From assembly GCA_028712795.1 (NCBI GenBank), contig JAQTPT010000012.1, positions 16,001-80,000 of the forward strand: a DNA stretch of 64,000 nucleotides. Reading direction: 5' to 3'. The notes under the pieces were generated by a model. It made no database searches. It saw only the letters and a program-made list of their open reading frames with translations, and was not told where the DNA came from. The stretch comes from Methylococcales bacterium (GTDB taxonomy: Bacteria; Pseudomonadota; Gammaproteobacteria; Methylococcales; Methylomonadaceae). Positions 39,796-48,849 of the stretch are shown here, in pieces; positions within the stretch are counted from its first letter, which is position 1, and the number at the start of each line of letters is the position of its first letter. The position numbers and the translations under genes were made by a program.

Positions 39796-41700
39796 CTAGC
39801 CTTGTAAAAGCTCCTTTGTTTTAGCCATAATGCCGGCAGGATCAATGCCTTGATGGGGGAATTGCTCCCACAAACCGCCGCAACCTTCTTTATAGGTGCC
39901 AAGATGAGCATACTTCGGTGTAAGCCCTCGTTCCAGCAGCCATGAACCAAAGCGGCTGCCCAACCCGGATTTACGGTTATACGACTCGACGACCAGCACC
40001 ATTGGCGATGAGCCGATTTTAGCCATCATGTCTTCATCGATAACATTCAAGGTTGGTTTGTTGATCAAGCCCACATCAATGCCTTCCTGCTTTAAACGTT
40101 CCACTGCGTCCAATGCCCGGTACAGCGCTTCGCCGAAGCTGACAATATAACCCTGAGTGCCTTCGCGGATAACTTCATCCTTGCCGGAGACAAATTTGTA
40201 ATTACCGCCAAAGTAGTCTTCGCCGTCAGTATTCAAAATAGTTGGCACTTTAGAGCGGGTCGAGAACACAAAACGCAAGCCAGGGTTAAAGAAGATGGTT
40301 TCCAAACAGGCTTTCATTTGCAGGGGGTCAGCCGGAAAGTAAAGGTTGGTCGCATAACCATCGCTCAAGCCATTATCGGCAAACATGTTGTTCAGACCGA
40401 AATGGCAGGTGTTGTCGGCCATGTCATCAATCCCTGAGTGCGAGAAATGACTAAGGACGTTAGAGTTGTTCAAACGCGCCATGGTAATTTCGGAAAGCAG
40501 CATTTCGAGGAATGCGCTAAAGGTACCAAAAATACCCTGTTTGCCCGCTTCCATGCCGAAACCGGCGGCAGCCGAGAAATTGCCACGCTCCATAATACCG
40601 GAAGAAATAAATATTTCAGGGTAAGCTGCGTGAATTTTGAACAAACCGCAAGAACCTTCAAGGTCACTGTCAACTACCCGAACTTTGTCGAAGCGTTCGG
40701 CGGCGCTCAGCCGGCCAAGAATAGCGACCGCTGCATCGCCAAAAACGTTACGGTTGGCATCCCATTTGTCACTGGAGCCCAGGAATACGGCATCATTTTT
40801 GGGCGCTTTAATTTCTTTAAGGTGATCTGCCGCCGCTTGCTGGCCGCGAGATTCTAAATACTCGACCGCCACTTTAACAGAAATTACGTCATGGCCGTGG
40901 GTTGAACCTTCCAGGCCGACAATACCCGGACACATAGGGCGATGATTAATAACAGCGACCGGGCCGTCGGTGTTGATGGCGGTGCAAATGCGTTTGTAAA
41001 GATCATCAAGATCTTCACCGTCGCCTTCCAAAACGGTTACGCCTTGACCCGCCAAGGTTTTAGCCGTTGTACAACCAGGCAGATAATGTGAAGGATGACC
41101 CGCAATGGTGACGTTGTTATCATCGATAATCAATTTGACATTCAAACCTTGAGCAACGGCCAGACGTGCAGCTTCTGCGTCATTGCCTTCTTGCTGTGAA
41201 CCATCAGAACCCAGGCAAAATACTACCTTACGAGGATTGGCGATTGCTACGCCATTGACATAAGGCCACATGTGCCCCAAGCGTCCCGAGCTGAATTTTA
41301 CGCCGGGGGTAAAACCCAGTTCAGGATGGCCCGGTAAATGGGAATGGGCGGCACGGTATTCCATCAGACGTTCAGCCGGCAGATCGCCGTTCAGAGTGGA
41401 CATCAGATATTGAGTCGCCACACGGTGTCCGGCTTCATCAAAAAATATGGGTACAAATCCATTTGCTGAACCACGAAACAAGGCATCCATAATCATGACT
41501 TCAGGGACGGTATCGTAAGGGCCGCCTGTATGTCCGCCAACGCCTCTGGCTGCTCCAGTAGCCGTAAAGAAGACAATTGCATCCCGGCATAGTTGAATAT
41601 TGGCTTTAAGACTGTCTCTTTGCTGGGCGGTAAGTGTGTTAATGCTGGGATCAAGTGTTATGCGCTGATAAGCGCCAAGATCAATCGGAAAATTAGACAT
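39796..41700 (-). CDS. Transketolase family protein (atypical)
   Basis: A 634-aa thiamine-diphosphate enzyme with the transketolase layout. The N-terminal TPP domain has GRLGHMWPYVNG and the pyrophosphate/Mg motif GSDGSQQEGN...DDNNVTIAGH at about residues 164-201. The central pyrimidine-binding domain has the catalytic Glu region GIMERGNFSAAAGFG, and the C-terminal domain starts near 490. The motifs differ from E. coli TktA (for example GGHTGGPYDTVPEVMIMD near residues 55-72, and GSDGS rather than GDGC), so it belongs to a separate branch. In a methanotroph it could serve the ribulose-monophosphate rearrangement or a related sugar phosphate reaction; that is inference. The gene stands alone with its own terminator. 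Confidence 0.85.
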   Translation of the reverse strand: MSNFPIDLGAYQRITLDPSINTLTAQQRDSLKANIQLCRDAIVFFTATGAARGVGGHTGGPYDTVPEVMIMDALFRGSANGFVPIFFDEAGHRVATQYLMSTLNGDLPAERLMEYRAAHSHLPGHPELGFTPGVKFSSGRLGHMWPYVNGVAIANPRKVVFCLGSDGSQQEGNDAEAARLAVAQGLNVKLIIDDNNVTIAGHPSHYLPGCTTAKTLAGQGVTVLEGDGEDLDDLYKRICTAINTDGPVAVINHRPMCPGIVGLEGSTHGHDVISVKVAVEYLESRGQQAAADHLKEIKAPKNDAVFLGSSDKWDANRNVFGDAAVAILGRLSAAERFDKVRVVDSDLEGSCGLFKIHAAYPEIFISSGIMERGNFSAAAGFGMEAGKQGIFGTFSAFLEMLLSEITMARLNNSNVLSHFSHSGIDDMADNTCHFGLNNMFADNGLSDGYATNLYFPADPLQMKACLETIFFNPGLRFVFSTRSKVPTILNTDGEDYFGGNYKFVSGKDEVIREGTQGYIVSFGEALYRALDAVERLKQEGIDVGLINKPTLNVIDEDMMAKIGSSPMVLVVESYNRKSGLGSRFGSWLLERGLTPKYAHLGTYKEGCGGLWEQFPHQGIDPAGIMAKTKELLQG

Positions 41701-41880
41701 AGTTTGCTTCTCGTAGTTAAGGATTATTTAATGCTCACGCTAATAGCCATTTAAAATGGGACACTTGAAAAAGAGGATCGCCAATATTCCTCAGTCAGTC
41801 ATTTTTCAAGTTGCATTAATTGATGGTTTTTGCGTCAGAGCGTTCTTTTTTATACCCACAATTGCTCGTTGCAGCTAAAT

Positions 41881-41920
41881 ACCCCCTCGCCCTCTGGGAG
41901 AGGGTTGGGGGTGAGGGTAA
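41881..41920. repeat. REP-like palindromic intergenic repeat
   Basis: A C-rich then G-rich 40-bp sequence (CCCCCTCGCCCTCTGGGAG, then AGGGTTGGGGGTGAGGG) able to form nested stems (CCCTCT/AGAGGG and CCCTC/GAGGG). This motif is widely dispersed in proteobacterial intergenic DNA. It lies in the 679-bp gap between tkt and the arsenic operon, which otherwise holds only the IS6 remnant at 42257-42369. Confidence 0.65.
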
Positions 41921-42256
41921 TTTGAAAAAGCATAAGTTGTGGCCTGTTCAAGCAAAGATAGGGGTTTATTATTACTTTTTTCAGCTTATCCCCGTGCAGA
42001 TTACACCTTGTAGTCTGCAGTCTGCAAGACATTTTAACGATGACCGGCAGAGTTACGGTTTGGGGCTGGAAAACCGGATGGAAAGCATCGTATCGTGACT
42101 GTAAAACAAGCCATTTTTGAAAAACAGGAAGCTTGGGTTTTACATGAAGGATTGTGGATTATTTAGGAAAGCCCGCCACAATTTTAACACCTTGTTTTAG
42201 GATATGTGGCCTCTAAAACACCTCAAACTCGCTGAGCGCAAAAAGCAGCAGGTTTA

Positions 42257-42369
42257 GGCTGGTCGCAAAGATTTTTCGAAATCAGAAACAATGTATATCT
42301 TTTAGCAATTGAAAGCCGATGATTAGTTTTAAAGGGGGGGCGCATTTTCCAAAGGATGTCATTTTGTAA
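42257..42369 (+). mobile_element. IS6-family insertion sequence remnant (5' end)
   Basis: An IS6-like left end (GGCTGGTCGCAAAGATTTTTC, near 42257) is followed by ATG 42319, encoding MISFKGGAHFPKDVIL before a stop at 42367. This matches the start of IS6/IS26-type transposases (MISFKGRHFPKDVI...). Only about 16 codons remain. A second stub of the same type occurs at 59421-59583. It lies immediately downstream of the acr3 stop, so the element may have taken part in acquiring the arsenic genes. Confidence 0.65.
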
Positions 42370-42379
42370 GCTTTCGGTA

Positions 42380-43465
42380 TTACAAAGTACCGTGGCGCTT
42401 TGATTGATAAGCATCTGAAAATAAGTACTTTCGAAAGAAAAACGCCACATTCACCAGTGCAATCATAACCGGCACCTCGATCAGCGGTCCGATCACTGCC
42501 GCAAATGCCGCGCCGCTGTTGATGCCGAACACAGCCACAGCAACGGCAATGGCGAGCTCAAAATTGTTGCTGGCGGCGGTAAACGCCAGCGTTGTTGTTT
42601 TGCCATAATCGGCTCCGATAGCTTTACCCATCACAAAGCTAACCAAAAACATCACCACAAAGTAAATCAGAAGAGGTATGGCAATCCGCAAGACATCTAA
42701 TGGCAGTTGCACAATCAGTTCGCCTTTTAAAGAGAACATCACCACGATGGTAAACAGCAAGGCGATCAGGGTCAGTGGACTGATTTTTGGCACAAAGTTT
42801 TGATGGTACCAATCTTTGCCTTTGGCTTTGATTAACACAAGGCGGGTAGTAAAACCGGCTATAAATGGAATGCCTAGAAAGATGAATACGGTTTTGGCAA
42901 TTTCACCGATGGTGATTGCGACCAGGCTGCCTTGCATGCCGAATAACGGCGGTAGTATGGTAATAAACAGCCATGCGTAGACACTAAAAAACAAAACCTG
43001 GAATACGCTGTTAAATGCCACCAGTGCTGCACAGTATTCGTTGTCGCCCCGAGCCAACTCGTTCCAGACAATGACCATGGCAATGCATCGAGCCAAACCA
43101 ATCATAATTAGGCCTGTCATGTACTCTGGATAGTCTTTAAGAAAGATGATTGCCAACACGAACATCAAGATAGGGCCAATAATCCAGTTTTGGATTAGAG
43201 ACAATCCCAGCACCCGCCAATTGCGAAAAACATCACCCAGTTCTTCGTAATGCACCTTGGCCAAAGGAGGGTACATCATCACAATCAACCCTATGGCTAT
43301 CGGGATATTGGTAGTTCCAACAGAGACTGCGCTATTGAACTGTCTGACTTGTTCTGGCGAAACAAAACCGATTGCAACGCCTATGGCCATGGCGATAAAA
43401 ATCCAGAGCGTCAGAAAACGGTCGAGAAAAGAAAGGCGAGGTTTAGGGAAAATAGGTGTATTCAT
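42380..43465 (-). CDS. acr3: Arsenite efflux transporter, ACR3 family
   Basis: A 361-aa inner-membrane arsenite exporter with about ten TM helices. Family features visible are [21 protein letters not shown] at the start, [15 protein letters not shown], the conserved Cys in [19 protein letters not shown] (TM4, thought to bind As(III)), and [17 protein letters not shown] with the conserved Glu in TM9. It is the last gene of the arsR-arsC-arsD-arsA-acr3 operon. ACR3 with ArsA forms an ATP-driven efflux pump in some bacteria. Confidence 0.95.
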   Translation of the reverse strand: MNTPIFPKPRLSFLDRFLTLWIFIAMAIGVAIGFVSPEQVRQFNSAVSVGTTNIPIAIGLIVMMYPPLAKVHYEELGDVFRNWRVLGLSLIQNWIIGPILMFVLAIIFLKDYPEYMTGLIMIGLARCIAMVIVWNELARGDNEYCAALVAFNSVFQVLFFSVYAWLFITILPPLFGMQGSLVAITIGEIAKTVFIFLGIPFIAGFTTRLVLIKAKGKDWYHQNFVPKISPLTLIALLFTIVVMFSLKGELIVQLPLDVLRIAIPLLIYFVVMFLVSFVMGKAIGADYGKTTTLAFTAASNNFELAIAVAVAVFGINSGAAFAAVIGPLIEVPVMIALVNVAFFFRKYLFSDAYQSKRHGTL

Positions 43466-43502
43466 GGATTGTCTCTGAATTTGGCTGGTGATGGACTTGA
43501 GC

Positions 43503-45266
43503 TTAATGGCTGCCGGCTAATTCCAGCAGTCGATCAACTCCCACGGGTTCTTCCCGTAATAATGGAACTACGGCGTAGCGATGAGCGTGTTGACGAGCAA
43601 CAGCATCAATTTCGCGCAACTCATTTCCTGCCCGTTGACGCAATAATGGCGATTCCACTTGTGTGGCGGCGATACTGTTATTGATTACCCACGCCCAAGG
43701 CTCAATACCGGCACGACGCAGGTCGTTTTGTAAATTGGCGGCTTCCAATACGGGAATGGCTTCCGCCAAGGTGACGATCAGCACTTTAGTTTGTTTGGCA
43801 TCCTGCAATTGCATCATCGGTGTCAGGTAATGCGCACGACTGTCCAATTGCCGGGTAACTTCACGATGATAAGCGCCTGTTGCATCGAGCAGCAGTAAGG
43901 TATGTCCGGTGGGTGCGGTATCCATCACCACAAATTTTCTGCCGGCTTCGCGGATAATCCGCGAAAAAGCCTGGAACACGGCAATTTCCTCGGTACAGGG
44001 CGAACGTAAGTCTTCTTCCAGCAAGGCTCGGCCCTGCTGATCCAACTTTGCGCCTTTGGTTTCTAACACATGTTGGCGATAACGTTCAGTTTCGGCATGA
44101 GGATCGATGCGGCTGACTGTTAAATTGTCTAATGAACCGTCAAGCGTCTCGCTCAAATGCGCCGCAGGGTCAGAGGTGGTCAAATGCACGAGTAGTCCGC
44201 GTTGAGCTAAATTAACCGCTACCGCAGCGGCTAAAGTGGTCTTGCCTACTCCGCCTTTGCCCATCAAGATAACGAGACCGTGACCTTCCTTGGCGATTTC
44301 ATTCACAAGAATGGAGAGGCCCGGTTTTTCAAATGCTATGACAGCATCGGCAGCAATAGGCTCTTGCACCGGCGCATCAACTAACAGTTTGCGAAGAGCA
44401 TCCAACCCGGCTAAATTAAAGGGTTTAAGAAGTACTTCGTCACGCGGCAAGGTTCGCAATACTTCAGGAATAGAATTTAGCGCAGTCCGTTCACGGGTAT
44501 GAATAGCCTCTGCCAGAGAGTCATTGCTGATTTCGCTGACAGGCAATATCGCATTGATTAGCAGGTATTGATTTTGAAAACCGATGGCCGCCAGTTCTTC
44601 ATGAGTACGCGCCACTTCCCGCAACGTGGTTTGCTGAGCGCGGGCCACTAGGATGAGCCGGGTCCGTGTAGCATCAGATAAGGCATCAACAGCCGCTTTA
44701 TATTGTTCTTGCTGCTTTTCAAGACCAGCCAATGGGCCAAGGCATGACGCATCACCTTTGCCTTCTTCAAGAAAACCAGTCCAGGCGCCTGGTAATTGCA
44801 ACAAGCGGATAGTGTGTCCAGTTGGAGCCGTATCGAAAACAATGTGATCGTAACTAGAGGTTAGCGTTGAACCGGTTAATAAAGCAGTGAATTCGTCAAA
44901 GGCTGCAATTTCGGTCGTACAGGCGCCGGACAGTTGTTCTTCTATACCTTTTACTATAGCTTCTGGCAATAGTCCACGGACGGGTCCAACAATGCGATCA
45001 CGGTAGGCCTGGGCGGCGGCTTGTGGATCGATTTCTAAAGCCGCCAAGCCCGGCGCGGCCGGAATTGCGGTGATATGGTTACCAATAGTGATGCCGAAGA
45101 CTTGACCAACATTGGATGCAGGATCAGTGCTGACCAACAAAACCCGATGACCCGAATCCGCTAATTGTATAGCCGTTGCACAAGCGACTGAGGTTTTACC
45201 CACACCCCCTTTACCGGTAAAAAACAGAAAACGCGGCGCTTGATCGAGAAAATTTAGTGTGGACAT
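43503..45266 (-). CDS. arsA: Arsenical pump-driving ATPase ArsA
   Basis: A soluble ATPase that energises arsenite export. Its 587 aa form two homologous halves, each with a deviant P-loop GKGGVGKT (near residues 18 and 340) and a DTAPTGHT signal motif (both halves). Conserved metal-binding Cys residues appear in [14 protein letters not shown] and [13 protein letters not shown]. The frame is open to 45371, but ATG 45266 gives the standard [20 protein letters not shown] start. It lies 46 bp after arsD. Confidence 0.95.
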   Translation of the reverse strand: MSTLNFLDQAPRFLFFTGKGGVGKTSVACATAIQLADSGHRVLLVSTDPASNVGQVFGITIGNHITAIPAAPGLAALEIDPQAAAQAYRDRIVGPVRGLLPEAIVKGIEEQLSGACTTEIAAFDEFTALLTGSTLTSSYDHIVFDTAPTGHTIRLLQLPGAWTGFLEEGKGDASCLGPLAGLEKQQEQYKAAVDALSDATRTRLILVARAQQTTLREVARTHEELAAIGFQNQYLLINAILPVSEISNDSLAEAIHTRERTALNSIPEVLRTLPRDEVLLKPFNLAGLDALRKLLVDAPVQEPIAADAVIAFEKPGLSILVNEIAKEGHGLVILMGKGGVGKTTLAAAVAVNLAQRGLLVHLTTSDPAAHLSETLDGSLDNLTVSRIDPHAETERYRQHVLETKGAKLDQQGRALLEEDLRSPCTEEIAVFQAFSRIIREAGRKFVVMDTAPTGHTLLLLDATGAYHREVTRQLDSRAHYLTPMMQLQDAKQTKVLIVTLAEAIPVLEAANLQNDLRRAGIEPWAWVINNSIAATQVESPLLRQRAGNELREIDAVARQHAHRYAVVPLLREEPVGVDRLLELAGSH

Positions 45267-45312
45267 GAAAACCTTTAGTGGCAACAGTATGCTTTCAACC
45301 CGGTAAAGATGC

Positions 45313-45669
45313 TCAGCAGCAGCTACTACCGCTACAGCAACCGGATGCGGGATTTTGAGCTGTTTCAGCAATTCCCGCCCAACGCGCTAATTCGGTTCGA
45401 TTCGGATAACGACCGGCCAAAGCGACTTCGCCATCCACCAAAACCAAGGGTAAAGCGTCAGCGCCGGAACGCTCTAAAAACTCTTTAACAACCGTGTTTT
45501 CGGCAAATGCCATCGGTTGCTGAGCCAAATTGAAGCGCTCGATGTCTGCGCCATTTTGCTTGGCCCAATCCACATCGGCGGAAAAACCGACCAACTGTTG
45601 ATCGACTTCCACGCCACAAACACCGGTGCTGCAACATAAAGCAGGATCAAAAACTTGAATTAATGTCAT
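45313..45669 (-). CDS. arsD: Arsenic metallochaperone ArsD
   Basis: A 118-aa chaperone that binds As(III) and passes it to ArsA. It shows the essential Cys12-Cys13 and Cys18 (DPALCCSTGVCG) and two vicinal Cys pairs at the C-terminus (GCCSGSSCC). The central DVDWAKQNGADIERFNLAQQP and the LPLVLVDG blocks are typical. It is located between arsC and arsA, as in other arsDA operons. Confidence 0.95.
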   Translation of the reverse strand: MTLIQVFDPALCCSTGVCGVEVDQQLVGFSADVDWAKQNGADIERFNLAQQPMAFAENTVVKEFLERSGADALPLVLVDGEVALAGRYPNRTELARWAGIAETAQNPASGCCSGSSCC

Positions 45670-45686
45670 ACAAAAATCCTTAACAA

Positions 45687-46166
45687 TCAGGGAAACAAGG
45701 TGCCGATACGATCCAGCTCAGCCTTCAAGCGGTCGCGGTCGTTCTTCAATTCATCCAATGGCAACGCCAGGAATTGTTCAATGCGATGGCGAAGAATGCG
45801 ATAGGCGACCATAAATTCTGCTCTGATTTCCTCTTCAGTGCCTTCCGCATGAGCGGGATCTTCAACACCCCAATGACTGCGTAAAACTGGACCTAGATAA
45901 GCTGGACAGGTTTCTTTGGCTGCATTGCCACAAACACTTATAACAACGTCCGGGGTCAAGGGCAGATCATTCCAGGATTTGCTGTAATAGCCCTCGGTGG
46001 AAATACCTTCCTGCTCAAGCAAAGCCAAAGCCCGGCCGTTTAATTTGCCTAATGGTTTGCTGCCGGCACTGAGCGCATGCCAACCTTCTGGCGCAAGGTG
46101 ATTGAAAGTGGCTTCACCCATCAAAGACCGGCAGGAATTGCCAGTGCATAAAAATAAGACATTCAT
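45687..46166 (-). CDS. arsC: Arsenate reductase ArsC, LMW-phosphatase (thioredoxin) type
   Basis: A 159-aa enzyme reducing arsenate to arsenite. The catalytic P-loop CX5R is CTGNSCR (Cys7-Arg13). The SKSWNDL block and the redox cysteines in VISVCGNAAKETCP (near residues 80-90) mark the thioredoxin-coupled family. It is 17 bp upstream of arsD. A decayed second arsC lies just upstream at 46250-46492. Confidence 0.94.
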   Translation of the reverse strand: MNVLFLCTGNSCRSLMGEATFNHLAPEGWHALSAGSKPLGKLNGRALALLEQEGISTEGYYSKSWNDLPLTPDVVISVCGNAAKETCPAYLGPVLRSHWGVEDPAHAEGTEEEIRAEFMVAYRILRHRIEQFLALPLDELKNDRDRLKAELDRIGTLFP

Positions 46167-46249
46167 AAACGATAAAAAATGTTAAGCGGGGAAATAACGT
46201 TAAAAACTATAAAAATGCAGTAAACCGGTTTTAGCCTTTACCCACATTT

Positions 46250-46492
46250 CCAATATCACGGAGTTGGCGTTCCAATGCCATGCATTCAAGTCATCTAGGC
46301 TATTTCTGAGAGCATAGGACAATGAAATAGCTTCCTGCTCCAAATGCTCAAGAGCACGTGGGTTAACATGACCAGGTGAAAAACTTCCTGCGCAAAACCT
46401 TGAAACCGGCGATTACCCTATTTGTTCAGCAATCCTTCAGCCATAACGCTTCTCGCTGAATTGCAGCTAGTGCATAGAAACAGAACATTCAT
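46250..46492 (-). pseudogene. arsC: Decayed second arsenate reductase gene
   Basis: From ATG 46492 the minus strand reads MNVLFLCTSCNSARSVMAEG, the ArsC N-terminus with a CX5R-like P-loop, then stops at 46418. After a frame change the next stretch reads GSFSPGHVNPRALEHLEQEA and continues ISLSYALRNSLDDLNAW, matching the next part of ArsC (AGS...VNP.AL..L...GI.....S.SWD). At least two frame or stop lesions are present and the C-terminal half is unrecognisable. It lies between arsR and the intact arsC. Confidence 0.75.
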
Positions 46493-46521
46493 AAGCAAGA
46501 GTCTCCGGGTCAAAGAAAAAA

Positions 46522-46860
46522 TTAATTGGTATCGCAGCAGGTTATTGCCTTATCGGCATCAAAACAGAGCTCTGGGTTGCCTGTACAGCATTCGGCAGTC
46601 AGATAATCTATCAACGACTGCATTACTGACAGATTCGCTCGATAACGTTGGTAACGTCCCTCTTGAGCCACAATAACCAAGCTGGCGTGGGTCATGGCTT
46701 TGAGATGAAACGACAGGTTGGTTGGCGGCAAGTCCAATTTTGATGCTATTTCACCGGCGACCAATCCTGTGGGCGCATGTTTAACTAGCATTCGAAAAAT
46801 ATCCAGCCGAATGCCGGATGCCAGTGATTCAAAAAGTTTTGTTGCAAGTTGCTTATCCAT
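46522..46860 (-). CDS. arsR: ArsR-family arsenic-responsive repressor
   Basis: A 112-aa winged-helix repressor. The HTH region is GLVAGEIASKLDLPPTNLSFHLKAM. C-terminal cysteines AECCTGNPELC and CC form the As(III) site, as in the Acidithiobacillus-type ArsR where vicinal Cys lie after the DNA-binding domain rather than in helix alpha-3. Start at ATG 46860 (MDKQLATKLFESLA). It is the first gene of the ars operon and should repress its own promoter in the AT-rich 46861-46960 region; no operator was pinned down. Confidence 0.93.
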   Translation of the reverse strand: MDKQLATKLFESLASGIRLDIFRMLVKHAPTGLVAGEIASKLDLPPTNLSFHLKAMTHASLVIVAQEGRYQRYRANLSVMQSLIDYLTAECCTGNPELCFDADKAITCCDTN

Positions 46861-46911
46861 AATTTGACTATACAACAATACTTGAAATATAAAAACAAAA
46901 ATTTGTCTTTT

Positions 46912-47340
46912 ATGAAAAAATATTGTCCGATCAAGACAACTATTCAAGCAAATTGGTCGATATGGATCAATATCGTGATAAAAAAGTCGAGATTGAACCT
47001 TCAGCCTTTAACTTGGAATAGCCATCAACAAGGAACCTTATCTGCCAAAGCCGCTTTTGATTTTATTGAACGCTTAATAAAATTCGAGGGCACAGTGCAA
47101 GACGTTATTATCGATGTCTTCGCTAATGATGAATCCGTCTCGCTCAGCTATAGCGCCGAAGGCTCGACTCAATACTCCGGTGAAGAAATCAAAGCGCTAT
47201 TGGAAAAACTGCAAGGCGTGATGAAAAGCAGCCAGGTCAGTATCAGTGTTGAAGAAGTTAAATTTCAACGCGGGCAACTATTAATCGACTGGCTGGCGGA
47301 AGTGGCCCGGCAACTTCAACCCGGCGAAGTGCGTAAATGA
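46912..47340 (+). CDS. Unrecognised small protein, possibly frameshifted at the 5' end
   Basis: About 142 codons from ATG 46912, divergent from arsR. The credible part begins near QPLTWNSHQQGTLSAKAAFD and continues FIERLIKFEGTVQDVIIDVF to LIDWLAEVARQLQPGEVRK; I do not recognise a family. Another frame has ATG 46962 reading MDQYRDKKVEIEPSAFNLE then a stop, which looks like a natural N-terminus joined by a frameshift near 47005-47020. The gene may therefore be broken. Its stop overlaps the next small ORF (ATGA). Confidence 0.4.
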   Translation: MKKYCPIKTTIQANWSIWINIVIKKSRLNLQPLTWNSHQQGTLSAKAAFDFIERLIKFEGTVQDVIIDVFANDESVSLSYSAEGSTQYSGEEIKALLEKLQGVMKSSQVSISVEEVKFQRGQLLIDWLAEVARQLQPGEVRK

Positions 47341-47495
47341 GTACAGCAATAAAAAAATCGCAACCCTTAAGTTTCGGCTTTGATCAGGAACAAACCGAGC
47401 ACTGCTTTATTGTCACTGTCCCTATTTCAAAAGCAAAAGATGCCAAGGTGCTTATTTCCGAACATTTTCACTGGATAAAACCGGAAAAAGGGTAA
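47337..47495 (+). CDS. Unrecognised 52-aa ORF, probably truncated
   Basis: ATG 47337 overlaps the upstream stop and gives MSTAIKKSQPLSFGFDQEQT and FIVTVPISKAKDAKV up to HWIKPEKG, then TAA 47493. Directly after, a shifted frame continues KKRPPSFNDVDAQLKAILNR for about 20 more plausible residues, running into the antitoxin start. This suggests a longer gene with a frameshift at about 47490. Function unknown. Confidence 0.35.
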   Translation: MSTAIKKSQPLSFGFDQEQTEHCFIVTVPISKAKDAKVLISEHFHWIKPEKG

Positions 47496-47563
47496 GAAAC
47501 GTCCCCCCAGTTTTAATGATGTCGATGCACAATTAAAGGCCATTTTAAACCGCAACACTGTCG

Positions 47564-47842
47564 ATGAAAACCAGCACCATAGCCGAAGCAAAAAATAATC
47601 TGTCCCAATTGATACATCAGCTTGAATCGGATGAGCCAATTCATCTTACCCGTCATGGCAAGCCTGTTGCAGTGATGTTATCAGAAGCCAATTATCAAAA
47701 GCTCACCCATAAAGACAATAGCTTGTATCAAGCCATCCAACAGTGGCGCAGTCAATTGGATGGTGACAGCGCATTGACGGAAACTGAGCTACAAAATATA
47801 CGCGCGGCCAGTCAGGAGCGAGAATTTTCATGGAACGAATAA
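47564..47842 (+). CDS. Phd/YefM-family antitoxin
   Basis: 92 aa with the prevent-host-death fold: MKTSTIAEAKNNLSQLIHQL, then a beta strand and HLTRHGKPVAVMLSEANYQKL. It binds DNA through its N-terminal domain and neutralises a PIN toxin with its C-terminal tail. The following vapC-like gene overlaps by 13 nt but is truncated, so this antitoxin may now lack a working partner here. Confidence 0.88.
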   Translation: MKTSTIAEAKNNLSQLIHQLESDEPIHLTRHGKPVAVMLSEANYQKLTHKDNSLYQAIQQWRSQLDGDSALTETELQNIRAASQEREFSWNE

Positions 47843-48039
47843 GCTATTTGCTGGATAGCAATATCCTGTCAGAACCCGCACGATTAAAGCCTGATGACAA
47901 TGTATTACAACAGCTTGCCGACCATGACGGTGACTATGGGACGGCGGCGATAGTCTGGCATGAGCTGGTGTATGGTTGTGAATTACTGGCAGCGTCTAAA
48001 CGAAAAAGCAACTCCAATCCTATTTGGAAATGCTGTTGA
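47830..48039 (+). pseudogene. Truncated, frameshifted VapC-type PIN toxin
   Basis: The 69-codon frame starts MERISYLLDSNILSEPARLK and keeps the first acidic residue (LLDSNI) and the second (WHELVYGCELL). After AASKR it degenerates. A shifted frame reads QLQSYLEMLLIN then a stop at about 48045, as intact relatives would for a few residues. The C-terminal half, with the remaining active-site acids, is absent, so the toxin is almost certainly inactive. An antitoxin lies just upstream. Confidence 0.78.
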
Positions 48040-48363
48040 TTAATTGATCCACAGATTCAAATATTAGTTTCGATTGAGTTTGAAATTGACTGTCTTGGTT
48101 GGCCATGAGCTGTCTCTCGTGCTTCCGGAAAGCCGACCCTCAAAGACGGCCATACGGACATTCAAAAAATCTCAACTTTTAGCTCATCGTCAACGGATCG
48201 ATCAGTGCGTTGTTCTGCATTATTTGAAATGGAAAAAGAAAAGAACTCAGACATTCAAATTCAAAAGTTATATCAAAAAATCGAATGGAAAAAAGACTTA
48301 ACTCGGATAAATTACACCCACATCTACTTAAGCAACGATAATCTAAGCTGCAATGATTATGTT
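48040..48363. other. Intergenic region with repeat-like debris
   Basis: 324 bp with no convincing gene; small frames here lack coding character. A stretch near 48095-48165 (TGGCCATGAGCTGTC...TTCCGGAAAGCCGACCCTCA...CGGCCAT) has the GGCCA/TGGCC-type complementary ends and composition of the dispersed intergenic repeats seen elsewhere in the window. It may mark the deletion that truncated the PIN toxin. Confidence 0.35.
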
Positions 48364-48849
48364 CTAATTCTCTTTTTTTGTGTCTTTAACTTTATTAATA
48401 AATTCTTTATCGGTAGCTAAGTTTTCAGACACCTGAGTCGTTAATGTATTAATTAATTGAGAATTTGCCAAAATTGTTGCGGGTATTTTTTCAATTTTAC
48501 CAATAGCTGAATATAAAGTATTTGATTGCCATTCCTTATTTTTTGCAACGAAGTCTTTGTTCGCCGCGGTTAGCCCATTAACCGCATTCGTTAATGCATC
48601 CACAGAAGATTTCATGTTTTTTAACTCACTGTGTATGCCATTAAGAATATCTATTTGAATTTTCAATAATTCTGCGTTTGAATGATAACTCAAACCACCA
48701 CCAAAAGGAGGAGCGCAAGAGAAATCCGAAACAGCTGAACTATAACTCTGCCCTGGCGCCACATACTGACATGCGCCGCCATCCGAATACGCAGCTTTAC
48801 TTACAATAAAAAATGTAATTGCAACAATCATGTTTCTAATTTGTTTCAT
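48364..48849 (-). CDS. Exported small protein with helical heptads, function unknown
   Basis: 161 aa. An N-terminal signal peptide (MKQIRNMIVAITFFIVSKAA, cleavage probably after AYS) is followed by a Gly/Ser/Pro-rich segment with two Cys. A long helical region from about residue 58 (LLKIQIDILNGIHSELKNMK and following) has coiled-coil character. The start ATG overlaps the stop of the large upstream gene by one base (TAATG), so the two are almost certainly co-translated. I do not recognise a family. It is likely a partner or chaperone of the 971-aa protein. Confidence 0.7.
   Translation of the reverse strand: MKQIRNMIVAITFFIVSKAAYSDGGACQYVAPGQSYSSAVSDFSCAPPFGGGLSYHSNAELLKIQIDILNGIHSELKNMKSSVDALTNAVNGLTAANKDFVAKNKEWQSNTLYSAIGKIEKIPATILANSQLINTLTTQVSENLATDKEFINKVKDTKKEN

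Noticed and set aside
41820..42098. 92-codon ORF in the tkt-acr3 gap
   Set aside because: Runs through the REP-like repeat; no coding signature.
48074..48420. Two short plus-strand ORFs after the broken PIN toxin
   Set aside because: Low-complexity Lys-rich or hydrophobic translations that run antisense into the exported-protein gene; no start signals.
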